The notes under the pieces were generated by a model, which saw only the letters and a list, made by a program, of their open reading frames with translations, made no database searches and was not told the origin of the DNA. The translations under genes were made by a program, and so were the position numbers. A stretch of DNA of 9,506 nt from the NCBI GenBank assembly GCA_946405115.1, contig CAMJGB010000064.1, forward strand, positions 1 through 9,506. Reading direction: 5' to 3'. Shown piece by piece: positions 1-6,402 of this stretch; position 1 is the first letter of the stretch, and each line of letters starts with the position of its first letter. The DNA comes from an uncultured Clostridia bacterium (GTDB lineage: Bacteria; Bacillota; Clostridia; Saccharofermentanales; Saccharofermentanaceae).

Positions 1-3
1 ATG

Positions 4-31
4 AGCATATATTCATATGAATTATAGTCAA
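4..31 (-). promoter_or_regulatory. Possible leftward promoter with a palindrome in its spacer
   Basis: Read on the minus strand, TTGACT (26-31) and TATGCT (4-9) are separated by 16 bp, a passable sigma-A promoter for a gene beyond the left edge. A perfect 12-bp palindrome, ATTCATATGAAT (11-22), fills most of the spacer and could be an operator, or chance in AT-rich DNA. The neighbouring leftward gene is not visible, so this is weakly supported. Confidence 0.25.
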
Positions 32-75
32 CGCCCCTGTTCGTGTCAAATAACCGCCAGAAACCATTGATTCTA

Positions 76-104
76 TTGACATTACAGAGTTAGTCGTGTA
101 TAAC
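76..104 (+). promoter_or_regulatory. Sigma-A promoter of the feo operon
   Basis: The -35 box TTGACA (76-81) matches consensus exactly. It is followed by a 17-bp spacer and the -10 box TATAAC (99-104, 5 of 6). Transcription should start near 111, giving a leader of about 70 nt before feoA1. The spacer and -10 box carry the first, imperfect copy of the AGTTAGT dyad found twice more downstream, so a repressor bound there would directly block the polymerase. Confidence 0.8.
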
Positions 105-105
105 T
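88..105. promoter_or_regulatory. Operator copy 1 (imperfect), overlapping the -10 box
   Basis: AGTTAGT (88-94), four bases, then TATAACT (99-105). The right half keeps TAACT of the consensus ACTAACT; its first two bases differ because they form the start of the -10 box TATAAC. Same arm length and 4-bp spacing as the two perfect copies at 113-130 and 148-165. Probably bound by a DtxR/IdeR/MntR-like metal-dependent repressor (inferred from the TTAG...CTAA pattern and the downstream feo genes). Confidence 0.55.
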
Positions 106-110
106 TGTGC

Positions 111-132
111 GGAGTTAGTATAGACTAACTCC
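111..132. promoter_or_regulatory. Operator copy 2: perfect 9-bp dyad at the transcription start
   Basis: GGAGTTAGT (111-119) and ACTAACTCC (124-132) are exact reverse complements around ATAG. The core AGTTAGT-N4-ACTAACT (113-130) is identical to copy 3 outside the 4-bp centre. It lies on or just past the predicted start site, a classic repressor position. In RNA it would also form a 9-bp hairpin with a tetraloop at the 5' end of the transcript. Metal-responsive DtxR-type control is an inference from motif shape and downstream genes. Confidence 0.7.
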
Positions 133-147
133 ATATTAAAGACAATT

Positions 148-165
148 AGTTAGTTTTTACTAACT
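148..165. promoter_or_regulatory. Operator copy 3: perfect dyad just before the feoA1 ribosome site
   Basis: AGTTAGT (148-154), TTTT, ACTAACT (159-165). Its arms are identical to those of copy 2. It ends two bases before the GGGAGG ribosome site (168-173) of feoA1. As DNA it is a third repressor site downstream of the promoter; as RNA it is a 7-bp hairpin with a UUUU loop beside the Shine-Dalgarno sequence. Which level matters cannot be read from sequence alone. Confidence 0.6.
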
Positions 166-179
166 TTGGGAGGTTAAGG

Positions 180-389
180 ATGCCACTCGTTTATGCAAAT
201 CCGGGAGAAGAGAACATCGTCAAGAGGATCGGCGGCAGTGCCGATGTCAAAAGACACCTCGAGGACTTGGGCTTCACACCGGGAGGCTCCGTAACTTTGA
301 TCAGCTGCCTTAACGGCAACGTCATCGTCAAGGTTAAGGAATCAAGAATCGCATTAAGTGAAGACATGGCACGTAAGGTTTTTATCTGA
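180..389 (+). CDS. feoA: FeoA-family ferrous iron transport protein (first copy)
   Basis: A 69-residue cytosolic SH3-like FeoA protein, thought to support or regulate the FeoB Fe(II) permease. Typical features are the early segment leading to HLEDLGFTPGGSVTLIS (about 26-42), where family members carry a L-x-x-L/M-G-F/L-x-x-G turn, and the C-terminal ESRIALSEDMARKVFI (54-69), equivalent to the usual R-hydrophobic-A-L ending. The ATG at 180 has a strong GGGAGG site (168-173) six bases upstream, which settles the start. It is first in the operon, directly behind the promoter and three operator-like dyads, and 30 nt before a second, divergent feoA. Two tandem feoA genes before feoB are common in Clostridia; the copies may have separate roles. 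Confidence 0.9.
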   Translation: MPLVYANPGEENIVKRIGGSADVKRHLEDLGFTPGGSVTLISCLNGNVIVKVKESRIALSEDMARKVFI

Positions 390-419
390 TCACGTATTCA
401 ATATGAGGAGGAATGTAAT

Positions 420-656
420 ATGAAGACATTGAAGGAGGCCGGGATCGGAAGCACCGTTAAGGTTGTGAAGCTCCACGGCGAAGGTGCGATCAAGCGACGC
501 ATCATGGACATGGGTCTTACAAAGGGCACAGAAGTCTACGTTAGAAAGGTAGCACCCTTGGGCGACCCAATCGAAGTTACCGTAAGAGGCTACGAGCTTT
601 CCATCAGAAAGAGCGACGCCGAGATGGTCGAGATTACTGACGGAGGTGCAGAATAA
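420..656 (+). CDS. feoA: FeoA-family ferrous iron transport protein (second copy)
   Basis: A 78-residue FeoA/SH3-like protein, closer to the classical family pattern than the first copy: GSTVKVVKLHGEGAIKRRIMDMGLTKGTEV (about 10-39) has the conserved basic R-R followed by M-D-M-G-L-x-x-G, and APLGDPIEVTVRGYELSIRKSDAEMV (45-70) has the P-x-G-D-P-x-E and R-G-Y-E-L-S-I-R elements. A ribosome site AGGAGG (406-411) lies eight bases before the ATG. Its TAA stop shares one base with the feoB ATG (654-658), indicating translational coupling, so the product is probably made together with FeoB and acts with its cytosolic G-protein domain. Identity to the first copy is low, suggesting an old duplication. 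Confidence 0.93.
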   Translation: MKTLKEAGIGSTVKVVKLHGEGAIKRRIMDMGLTKGTEVYVRKVAPLGDPIEVTVRGYELSIRKSDAEMVEITDGGAE

Positions 657-3049
657 TGAAGATTGCACTTGCAGGTAACCCGAACAGCGGTAAGACAACA
701 CTTTTTAACGCACTCACAGGATCCAATCAGTTCGTCGGTAACTGGCCCGGCGTTACTGTAGAAAAGAAGGGCGGTAAGCTCAAGAAGCACGATGACGTTG
801 AGATCATCGACCTCCCCGGTATCTACTCCCTCTCCCCTTACACACTCGAGGAAGTAGTAGCAAGAAACTATCTCATCAACGAGCGTCCCGATGCAATCCT
901 TAACATCGTGGACGGAACTAATCTGGAACGTAATCTGTACCTCACCACACAGCTCATCGAACTCGGCATCCCTGTCGTCATGGCTATCAACATGATGGAT
1001 GTCGTCAGGAAGAACGGCGACGAGCTTAACACAAAAGAGCTCGCCGAGAAGATGGGTTGCGACATGATCGAGATCTCCGCTCTCAAGAACGAGAAGACAC
1101 TCGAGGCTGCAGAGCTTGCCATCAAGGCAGCAAAGTCCTCGAAGAAGATCCCGATGCACACATTCTCAGGACCCGTCGAGCACGCACTCGCACACATCGA
1201 GGAATTAATTTTGCACGACATGCCCGAGGAGCAGCAGCGCTGGTACGCCATCAAGGTCTTCGAGCGCGACGAGAAGGTACTTGAGAAGCTTAACCTCGAC
1301 GTTGACACACGCACACACATCGAAAAGGATATCGCGGCAGCAGAAGCTGAGCTTGATGACGATGCCGAGAGCATCATCACAAACGAGAGATACGTTTACA
1401 TTGCAGAGCTTCTCCGCGGCATCTACAAGAAGAAGGATGCCAACGCACTTTCAACATCAGATAAGATCGACCGCATCATCACAAACAGATGGTTGGGTCT
1501 TCCCATCTTCGCTGCAGTCATGTTCGTTATCTACTGGGTAGCAATGGTAGGCGTAGGCGCTCCCGCTACAGACTGGGCTAACGACGGGCTTTTCGGTGAC
1601 GGATATCATCTTTTCGGAATTGACGGAGGTTATGCTGAAGCTGCCGAAGAGTATGCAAATGCAGCTACTATCGTAGAGGGCTACGAAGCATATGTAGAAG
1701 AGAACGGTGTTCCCGCAGACGAGTTCACATACGAAGTCGAAGACGAGGAGACACTCGAGATCTCAGAGGAGACAGCTACAGTAGCTGATTACGAAGATGC
1801 TGTTGCTTACCTCGAGGAGAACGGCGACGAAGAGCCGGATCCCGCTGATTACGGCGTATGGGTTCCCGGTGTTCCCGCTCTCGTTGAGACACTTCTCGAC
1901 AAGGTTAACTGTGCAGACTGGGTTAAGAGCCTTGTACTTGACGGTATCGTAGCAGGTGTCGGCGCAGTCTTGGGCTTCGTTCCCCAGATGCTCGTACTCT
2001 TCTTCATGCTTGCATTCGTTGAGGCAAGCGGATACATGGCAAGAGTTGCATTCGTATTGGACCGTGTATTCAGACGTTTCGGTCTTTCCGGTAAGAGCTT
2101 CATCCCGATCCTCATCGGTACAGGATGCGGTATCCCGGGTGTCATGGCATCGCGTACCATCGAGAATGAGCGAGACCGCCGCATGACCATCATGACAACA
2201 ACATTCATCCCCTGCGGAGCTAAGGTTCCTTTCATCGCCATGATCGCAGGTGCAATCTTCGGCGGAAGCCCTTGGATCTCCACAGGTTCTTACTTCATCG
2301 GTATCGCAGCGATCATCAGCTCCGGTATCATCCTCAAGAAGACAAAGATGTTCTCAGGTGAGCCTGCTCCTTTCGTAATGGAGCTTCCTGCTTACCACTG
2401 GCCCACACTCTCCAACGTATTGAGAAGCATGTGGGAAAGAGGATGGAGCTTCATCAAGAAGGCAGGTACAATCATCCTTCTTTCAACTGTAGTTATCTGG
2501 TTCCTCTCAAGATTCGGATGGACAGACGGTACATTCGGAATGATCGAGGAAGAAGATGTTGCAAACAGCATTCTTGCAGTAGTCGGTAACTGCATCGCAT
2601 GGCTCTTCGCTCCCTTGGGCTGGGGCAACTGGCAGGCAGCCGTAGCTTCCATCACAGGACTTGTAGCAAAGGAAAATATCGTAGGAACAATGGGTGTTCT
2701 TTACTCCGGTGAAAGCACTTCCGTATGGTCAGCATTGGGCGAGGCATTCACATCCGCTTCCGGATTGAGCTTCCTTATCTTTAATCTCCTATGTGCACCT
2801 TGTTTCGCAGCCATCGGCGCTATTAAGCGTGAGATGAACAATGCGAAGTGGACTTGGTTCGCTATCGGATATGAATGCGGATTCGCCTATGTTGTTGCAT
2901 TCGTTGTTTACCAGATCGGCAACCTCATCGCAGGTTCTGCCAACATCGCAGGCGTCATCATCGCATTCGCTTTGCTGATCGCATTCATCTGGCTCCTGTT
3001 CAGACCTTACAAGGAAGCAACATCTCTTAAGGAGAAGGTAAGAGTATGA
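656..3049 (+). CDS. feoB: FeoB, GTPase-coupled ferrous iron permease
   Basis: A 797-residue inner-membrane Fe(II) transporter. The N-terminal G domain shows G1 GNPNSGKTT (7-15), the G2 threonine in GVTVEKK (T34), G3 DLPG (52-55), G4 NMMD (112-115) and G5 SAL (141-143). A helical GDI-like spacer reaches to about 270. The membrane part begins near RWLGLPIFAAVMF (278-290) and contains both gate motifs with the conserved cysteines, GCGIPG (490-495) and PCGAK (519-523), then later helices including LLCAPCFAAIGAIKREM (711-727). Between the first helix and the next membrane block is an outside-facing insert; residues 326-400 hold 27 Asp/Glu and no Lys, Arg or His. The start overlaps the feoA2 stop by one base, with GGAGGTG upstream (642-648). 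The stop overlaps the next gene by four bases (ATGA). Confidence 0.97.
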   Translation: MKIALAGNPNSGKTTLFNALTGSNQFVGNWPGVTVEKKGGKLKKHDDVEIIDLPGIYSLSPYTLEEVVARNYLINERPDAILNIVDGTNLERNLYLTTQLIELGIPVVMAINMMDVVRKNGDELNTKELAEKMGCDMIEISALKNEKTLEAAELAIKAAKSSKKIPMHTFSGPVEHALAHIEELILHDMPEEQQRWYAIKVFERDEKVLEKLNLDVDTRTHIEKDIAAAEAELDDDAESIITNERYVYIAELLRGIYKKKDANALSTSDKIDRIITNRWLGLPIFAAVMFVIYWVAMVGVGAPATDWANDGLFGDGYHLFGIDGGYAEAAEEYANAATIVEGYEAYVEENGVPADEFTYEVEDEETLEISEETATVADYEDAVAYLEENGDEEPDPADYGVWVPGVPALVETLLDKVNCADWVKSLVLDGIVAGVGAVLGFVPQMLVLFFMLAFVEASGYMARVAFVLDRVFRRFGLSGKSFIPILIGTGCGIPGVMASRTIENERDRRMTIMTTTFIPCGAKVPFIAMIAGAIFGGSPWISTGSYFIGIAAIISSGIILKKTKMFSGEPAPFVMELPAYHWPTLSNVLRSMWERGWSFIKKAGTIILLSTVVIWFLSRFGWTDGTFGMIEEEDVANSILAVVGNCIAWLFAPLGWGNWQAAVASITGLVAKENIVGTMGVLYSGESTSVWSALGEAFTSASGLSFLIFNLLCAPCFAAIGAIKREMNNAKWTWFAIGYECGFAYVVAFVVYQIGNLIAGSANIAGVIIAFALLIAFIWLLFRPYKEATSLKEKVRV

Positions 3050-3222
3050 TCGAATGGTTGTCTGACAACCTTGGTACAATAATCGTATTGCTGATCCTCG
3101 CGGTAATCGTGGGATCAGTAATACGAACTCTTATCAAAAACAAAAAGAAAGGTAAGTCTTCCTGCGGCTGCAACTGTAGTACTTGTCCCGCAGGAGGCGT
3201 ATGCCACAAGAAGCCTAATTAA
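3046..3222 (+). CDS. FeoB-associated Cys-rich small membrane protein
   Basis: A 58-residue protein starting in the ATGA overlap with the feoB stop (3046-3049), with GGAGAAGG (3031-3038) as ribosome site. It begins MIEWLSDNLG, has one membrane helix (about 10-29), a basic stretch KNKKKGK (31-37, probably cytosolic) and a cysteine cluster C-G-C-N-C-S-T-C-P-A-G-G-V-C-H (40-54) with five Cys and one His. This matches the FeoB-associated Cys-rich membrane protein family (PF12669 type), fused to or following feoB in many Firmicutes. The cluster could bind Fe(II) or another soft metal on the cytosolic face beside the FeoB exit, but its function is not established. Its TAA overlaps the stop of the convergent gene. 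Confidence 0.88.
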   Translation: MIEWLSDNLGTIIVLLILAVIVGSVIRTLIKNKKKGKSSCGCNCSTCPAGGVCHKKPN

Positions 3223-3983
3223 GCTTTACGGGATTTACTGAACAGATAGAAGTTTGTTGCAGGCAAGATAAATGCAAGCGCTAATGATACAAACTTAACG
3301 ATCAGATCATACTTTGTCATTTCATCGTATCCCGCATCAAGTGAGAGCTTAGTAAAAGTGATTGTGACAACGCATGATATTATCAGAGACAGCACGATTA
3401 AGCTTCTGAATATCCAAAGGGCAGGCACGTCCTGCTCTTTTGTTTTGTTCATAAAAAGTATTACGACAAAGATCATCTGGCAGATAAGTGCGAGCGCGCC
3501 GGTAATAATCATATTCATAAAAACATAATTGATCTGTTCTTCACCGCTTCTTATGTCAACGATCATGAATCTTCTGACAACAAGCGTAACGAAGGGCGAC
3601 ACTAACGTAATCATTATTGAAGCTATAAGCGGAGCCACATCCGTTCCGTAAGTACGCTTAAGATACAGCCAGAAGAAAATAAGCGCTAATACAGCAACAA
3701 TCCATGCACCAAATCCCATAAGGGCACTAAACGGCGTATACGTATTGCTCTCGTAGAACTCGAAGCCGACAAGCCCCATCTTATGCAGATTACCTATAAA
3801 AACCGTTGCCTGAGAAAGAAGCACATTGATTCCTGTCAGAAAGCCCCATATTCCAAGGTCTTTGATCCTCTTGTTCTTCCCGCATGCCGCAAGGATTCCG
3901 AAGACGATACCTATTACCGCCAGAAGCGGAACGCCGAACGCATACAAGGCAAATGCAATATCATAAAGTGTTGTTGAAGACAT
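3219..3983 (-). CDS. Seven-helix membrane protein of unknown function
   Basis: A 254-residue protein I cannot assign to a named family. Hydrophobicity suggests seven helices at about 8-33, 44-64, 85-107, 115-137, 153-178, 189-211 and 227-248. Basic loops KNKRIK (36-41), KR (109-110) and the end KSRKA favour an outside N-terminus and cytosolic C-terminus. The outside loop at 65-84 (HKMGLVGFEFYESNTYTP) is fairly polar. I see no catalytic motif, ATP-binding site or transporter signature. It is last in the LytTR operon, 24 nt after the lipoprotein stop, with only a loose purine-rich ribosome site (AGAGAGAAAG) before the ATG. Context suggests a membrane partner or anchor for the lipoprotein, or a sensor/permease under LytTR control; that is inference. 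Confidence 0.8.
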   Translation of the reverse strand: MSSTTLYDIAFALYAFGVPLLAVIGIVFGILAACGKNKRIKDLGIWGFLTGINVLLSQATVFIGNLHKMGLVGFEFYESNTYTPFSALMGFGAWIVAVLALIFFWLYLKRTYGTDVAPLIASIMITLVSPFVTLVVRRFMIVDIRSGEEQINYVFMNMIITGALALICQMIFVVILFMNKTKEQDVPALWIFRSLIVLSLIISCVVTITFTKLSLDAGYDEMTKYDLIVKFVSLALAFILPATNFYLFSKSRKA

Positions 3984-4007
3984 ATCTTTCTCTCTCTTTA
4001 TTCCTGT

Positions 4008-5462
4008 TTACTCAACCGTAATCTCAGCTATGTTACTACAAGGCACATAATACTCGCCATCGTGGCACTCAATATAAACCGTATATACATCGCCCGGATT
4101 AGGCGAACGGAACTCGAACAGATTGAAGCTTAACTCGTCGACGCAGTTTCTTTCAAGCACACATACGCCGTTTACCTCGATGTGCCATGACAAAGGCTCC
4201 GGGCTGTCGGGGATCCTGTTTCTGGTACAGATTCCGTCCTGCGATATCGACACCTCGAAAAGCTCATCTACAACAAGCTCCGCCATATGCTGCTGGTGGT
4301 TCGAGAAATACTGGTTCGGCTCTCCGTTGACGATTACGGTCACCGTACAATCCTCAAACTGCGCATTGGTTTCTCTTCCCAATATGGTTCCTGCCTCTCC
4401 CCATCCGGAATTGCTGACAGTACCTGTTACGCACACGTTGCTAATCATAGGAGTGCCATAGACCTCACCGCCTACAATGCCTGTAAACTCACCGCCTGAT
4501 ATATTGGCATTCAGGAAGTTTATGTTGTAGACCGTAAGGTCCGTTGAATGACCGACAAATCCGACATCCGATCCGTTGCTGTCATCGTCAATTGTCATGT
4601 TAAGTATCGAATAACCGTTACCGTTTATCGTTCCGTTGAAGCTTGCAGCGTTAAGGCCGTAGCAGCCCATCGGCGCCCAATCGTATCCGTATAGATCTAT
4701 ATCGTTCATTAAGTTGATCTCAACAATATCTGTATAAACATTCGTATACCAGACAACACCCGCAAGCTGTGCCGGTGTTGAGACGTTAAAGACCGGTGCA
4801 TTATCCTCTGCCCAGCTTATGTCTGCGATCTCCATTATGTCGCCCGTGTCGTTGCCTCTCTCCCACTCGGAATCGTATCCGGCACGGTCAACAGTATATT
4901 CACCGAGCATAGCCTCAGCGAAGCTCGGGGCATTGATCATGATATATTCGCCGGGCTGTTCGGGGCAGAATGCAACCGTATCGTTCTCCGTATCGACAAC
5001 GGTATCCACATCAAGGAAGAAGCCGGATTCCTCATCGTAGTAAATAACTGACATGGAACCTTCATCAACTACATAAAGCTCGTCCTGATCATAGGAGAAC
5101 TCCACGAACAGGTTCTGCATGTCATCAGGAAAATCAATATCAACGGGCGTTCCGACTCGTCCTACGACTTGGGAAGTATAGTAATCGATTCCGTACATGG
5201 CATCCGCATCGATCTGCCTTAAAGCAAATTCATCAACCTTGCAGTACGCAGTTATGCAGGTGATCTCGGGAGCACTCTCGTTTGAATAAGGGAAAGATAC
5301 GCTCGGCATGCTGCGGTAATTGCCGCTCTCGAGCATCTCGTGAGCGTAATTCTCATTAACTCTTCTGCGGCTGTGCTCGGCAGACTGCTGATCAGGCTTC
5401 ACACATGAAGCTGCCATTAAGCTTATTGCCGCGGCCGTCAGTAAAACCGTCGTCTTTCTCAT
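4008..5462 (-). CDS. Secreted lipoprotein with GLUG/beta-helix-like domain
   Basis: A 484-residue exported protein. The N-terminus MRKTTVLLTAAAISLMAASC is a lipoprotein signal peptide with the lipid-accepting Cys at 20. Residues about 65-180 look beta-rich and acidic. Residues about 228-378 resemble GLUG/right-handed beta-helix repeats: F-N-V-S-T-P-A-Q-L-A (226-235), N-D-I-D-L (253-257), F-N-G-T-I-N-G-N-G-Y (275-284), then Gly-rich turns with V-G-F-V-G and F-T-G-I-V-G-G. Residues about 395-484 suggest a beta-sandwich. Eleven further cysteines are spread through the mature chain. The frame stays open upstream to 5576, but the start at 5462 is preferred: it gives a proper signal peptide, has GGAGGAG ten bases upstream, and lies 7 nt past the preceding stop. 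Probably a surface adhesin or ligand-binding protein; ligand unknown. Confidence 0.85.
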   Translation of the reverse strand: MRKTTVLLTAAAISLMAASCVKPDQQSAEHSRRRVNENYAHEMLESGNYRSMPSVSFPYSNESAPEITCITAYCKVDEFALRQIDADAMYGIDYYTSQVVGRVGTPVDIDFPDDMQNLFVEFSYDQDELYVVDEGSMSVIYYDEESGFFLDVDTVVDTENDTVAFCPEQPGEYIMINAPSFAEAMLGEYTVDRAGYDSEWERGNDTGDIMEIADISWAEDNAPVFNVSTPAQLAGVVWYTNVYTDIVEINLMNDIDLYGYDWAPMGCYGLNAASFNGTINGNGYSILNMTIDDDSNGSDVGFVGHSTDLTVYNINFLNANISGGEFTGIVGGEVYGTPMISNVCVTGTVSNSGWGEAGTILGRETNAQFEDCTVTVIVNGEPNQYFSNHQQHMAELVVDELFEVSISQDGICTRNRIPDSPEPLSWHIEVNGVCVLERNCVDELSFNLFEFRSPNPGDVYTVYIECHDGEYYVPCSNIAEITVE

Positions 5463-5469
5463 GGGACCA

Positions 5470-5898
5470 TTACTCCTCCGATGACTCCTGATGTTTCTGA
5501 ATCTCCTTGATGAGCTTATCCTGCTCCTTGGCATCTCTGAATACACGATAGTAGTAGAATCCTCCGCCGAGAGCATATATGATCACGAACGATCTTATGA
5601 ACTCGAACCATCCTCTCGGTGTTACAGGCTCGATGAAGCTTAGAACGAATACGACTGCGCAGCAAAGTCCCAAGGATACTACGAACTGGATCAGCATCAT
5701 TACAAGCGGGCTGAAGCGCATGAGTATCTTGTGCATCGACAGAACAAATACCGCAATGGTACAGAAGGTGAACATCATAAGTACATTGGCATTATTCGTC
5801 TCGCTTCCGTAGAAGATATTCGTGATCGCACCGACGACAGAGATTATCGTATAGGCACAGCAAAGTTCCACTAAGGTCTCTTTCAAATACTGTTTCAT
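5470..5898 (-). CDS. DUF3021-like four-helix membrane protein, LytTR partner
   Basis: A 142-residue membrane protein with four predicted helices (about 8-29, 37-56, 64-88 and 98-118) and a charged cytosolic tail (120-142, RDAKEQDKLIKEIQKHQESSEE), possibly a short coiled coil. Size, topology, the I-Y-x-L-G-G-G-F-Y-Y-Y element in helix 4 and the position after a stand-alone LytTR regulator fit the DUF3021 family. In the better-studied LytTR regulatory systems (such as HdrRM and BrsRM of Streptococcus mutans) a membrane partner encoded beside the regulator restrains it; the same role is inferred here. The ATG overlaps the regulator stop (ATGA, 5895-5898), and GAGGAG lies nine bases upstream within the regulator gene, so the two are translationally coupled. 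Confidence 0.82.
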   Translation of the reverse strand: MKQYLKETLVELCCAYTIISVVGAITNIFYGSETNNANVLMMFTFCTIAVFVLSMHKILMRFSPLVMMLIQFVVSLGLCCAVVFVLSFIEPVTPRGWFEFIRSFVIIYALGGGFYYYRVFRDAKEQDKLIKEIQKHQESSEE

Positions 5899-6368
5899 TC
5901 TGACAATCTCCTCATTCTCTGAAGATACTCCGTAAAGCTCTTCTTATACGATCTGTTGATGCATATTCTCTCGCCGTTATCGAACGACGCATATACCTTC
6001 ATGTTAAGGTCAGGCTTAAGCTGCTTGATCTTGTAGATGTTCACGAGATTCGACTTCGACACACGGACAAATCCGTAGTTCCAAAGCTGCTCCTCACAGG
6101 ATGCGAGCGTAGTCATGAGACGGTATACTCCCGTCCTTGTATAAGCGAAAAGCTTGCGGTCAATGTGGTCGAGATAATAGATCTCCTTCGGGTCGAGGAT
6201 TATCTCTTCACCGTCATCAAGATCTTCGTCGGCAGGACGTCCCGCGAGTGACGGGCGCTCCGAATTTACTGTATCTATCAACTGTTTAACTGTCGGACGC
6301 ATCTTGGAATAGTAGATATCCACATGCTCGTTCGCCAGTTCCTTGTCTTCGTAAAGATTAAGTTTCAT
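5895..6368 (-). CDS. LytTR-domain transcriptional regulator without receiver domain
   Basis: A 157-residue DNA-binding protein. The C-terminal LytTR domain covers about 55-155: EEIILDPKEIYYLDHIDRKLFAYT (54-77), then G-F-V-R-V-S-K-S-N-L-V-N-I-Y-K-I (99-114), the family's most conserved stretch, and G-E-R-I-C-I-N-R-S-Y (132-141). The first 50 residues contain no phospho-acceptor receiver, so it is not a classical response regulator; activity is probably set by the DUF3021 protein that overlaps it. The ATG at 6368 is the first possible start (an in-frame TAA lies just upstream), yet no Shine-Dalgarno sequence precedes it. A TGTTA-containing direct repeat in the 42-bp upstream gap may be its own binding site, implying autoregulation. 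Confidence 0.9.
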   Translation of the reverse strand: MKLNLYEDKELANEHVDIYYSKMRPTVKQLIDTVNSERPSLAGRPADEDLDDGEEIILDPKEIYYLDHIDRKLFAYTRTGVYRLMTTLASCEEQLWNYGFVRVSKSNLVNIYKIKQLKPDLNMKVYASFDNGERICINRSYKKSFTEYLQRMRRLSE

Positions 6369-6373
6369 ATAGA

Positions 6374-6402
6374 AATGTTACCATACCGTACGGAGTGTTA
6401 GA
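6374..6402. promoter_or_regulatory. Possible LytTR direct-repeat site in divergent gap
   Basis: AATGTTACC (6374-6382) and AGTGTTAGA (6394-6402) share A-x-TGTTA and start 20 bp apart, about two helical turns. LytTR proteins typically bind 9-bp direct repeats separated by roughly 10-14 bp. The gap between the LytTR gene and the divergent gene is only 42 bp, so the site could control both. A palindrome CCGTACGG (6386-6393) lies between the repeats. Repeat similarity is modest. Confidence 0.4.

Noticed and set aside
590..1159. Minus-strand open frame of 189 codons across feoA2/feoB
   Set aside because: Antisense to two well-supported genes, with a composition typical of a complement-frame shadow and no recognisable domain.
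868..1380. Minus-strand open frame of 170 codons inside feoB
   Set aside because: Low-complexity Ser/Met-rich translation without a ribosome site; a shadow of the FeoB reading frame.
3205..3240. Bidirectional terminator between the convergent feo and LytTR operons
   Set aside because: Only a 4-bp AAGC/GCTT pairing is visible around the shared stops, with no T run; too weak to call.
5463..5576. N-terminal extension of the lipoprotein gene to 5576
   Set aside because: It would bury a good signal peptide and lipobox 38 residues inside the protein and overlap the DUF3021 gene. The start at 5462 has a ribosome site and the correct export signal.
6386..6393. Palindrome CCGTACGG as a separate operator
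   Set aside because: Eight bases is short enough to occur by chance; noted only as lying between the possible LytTR repeats.
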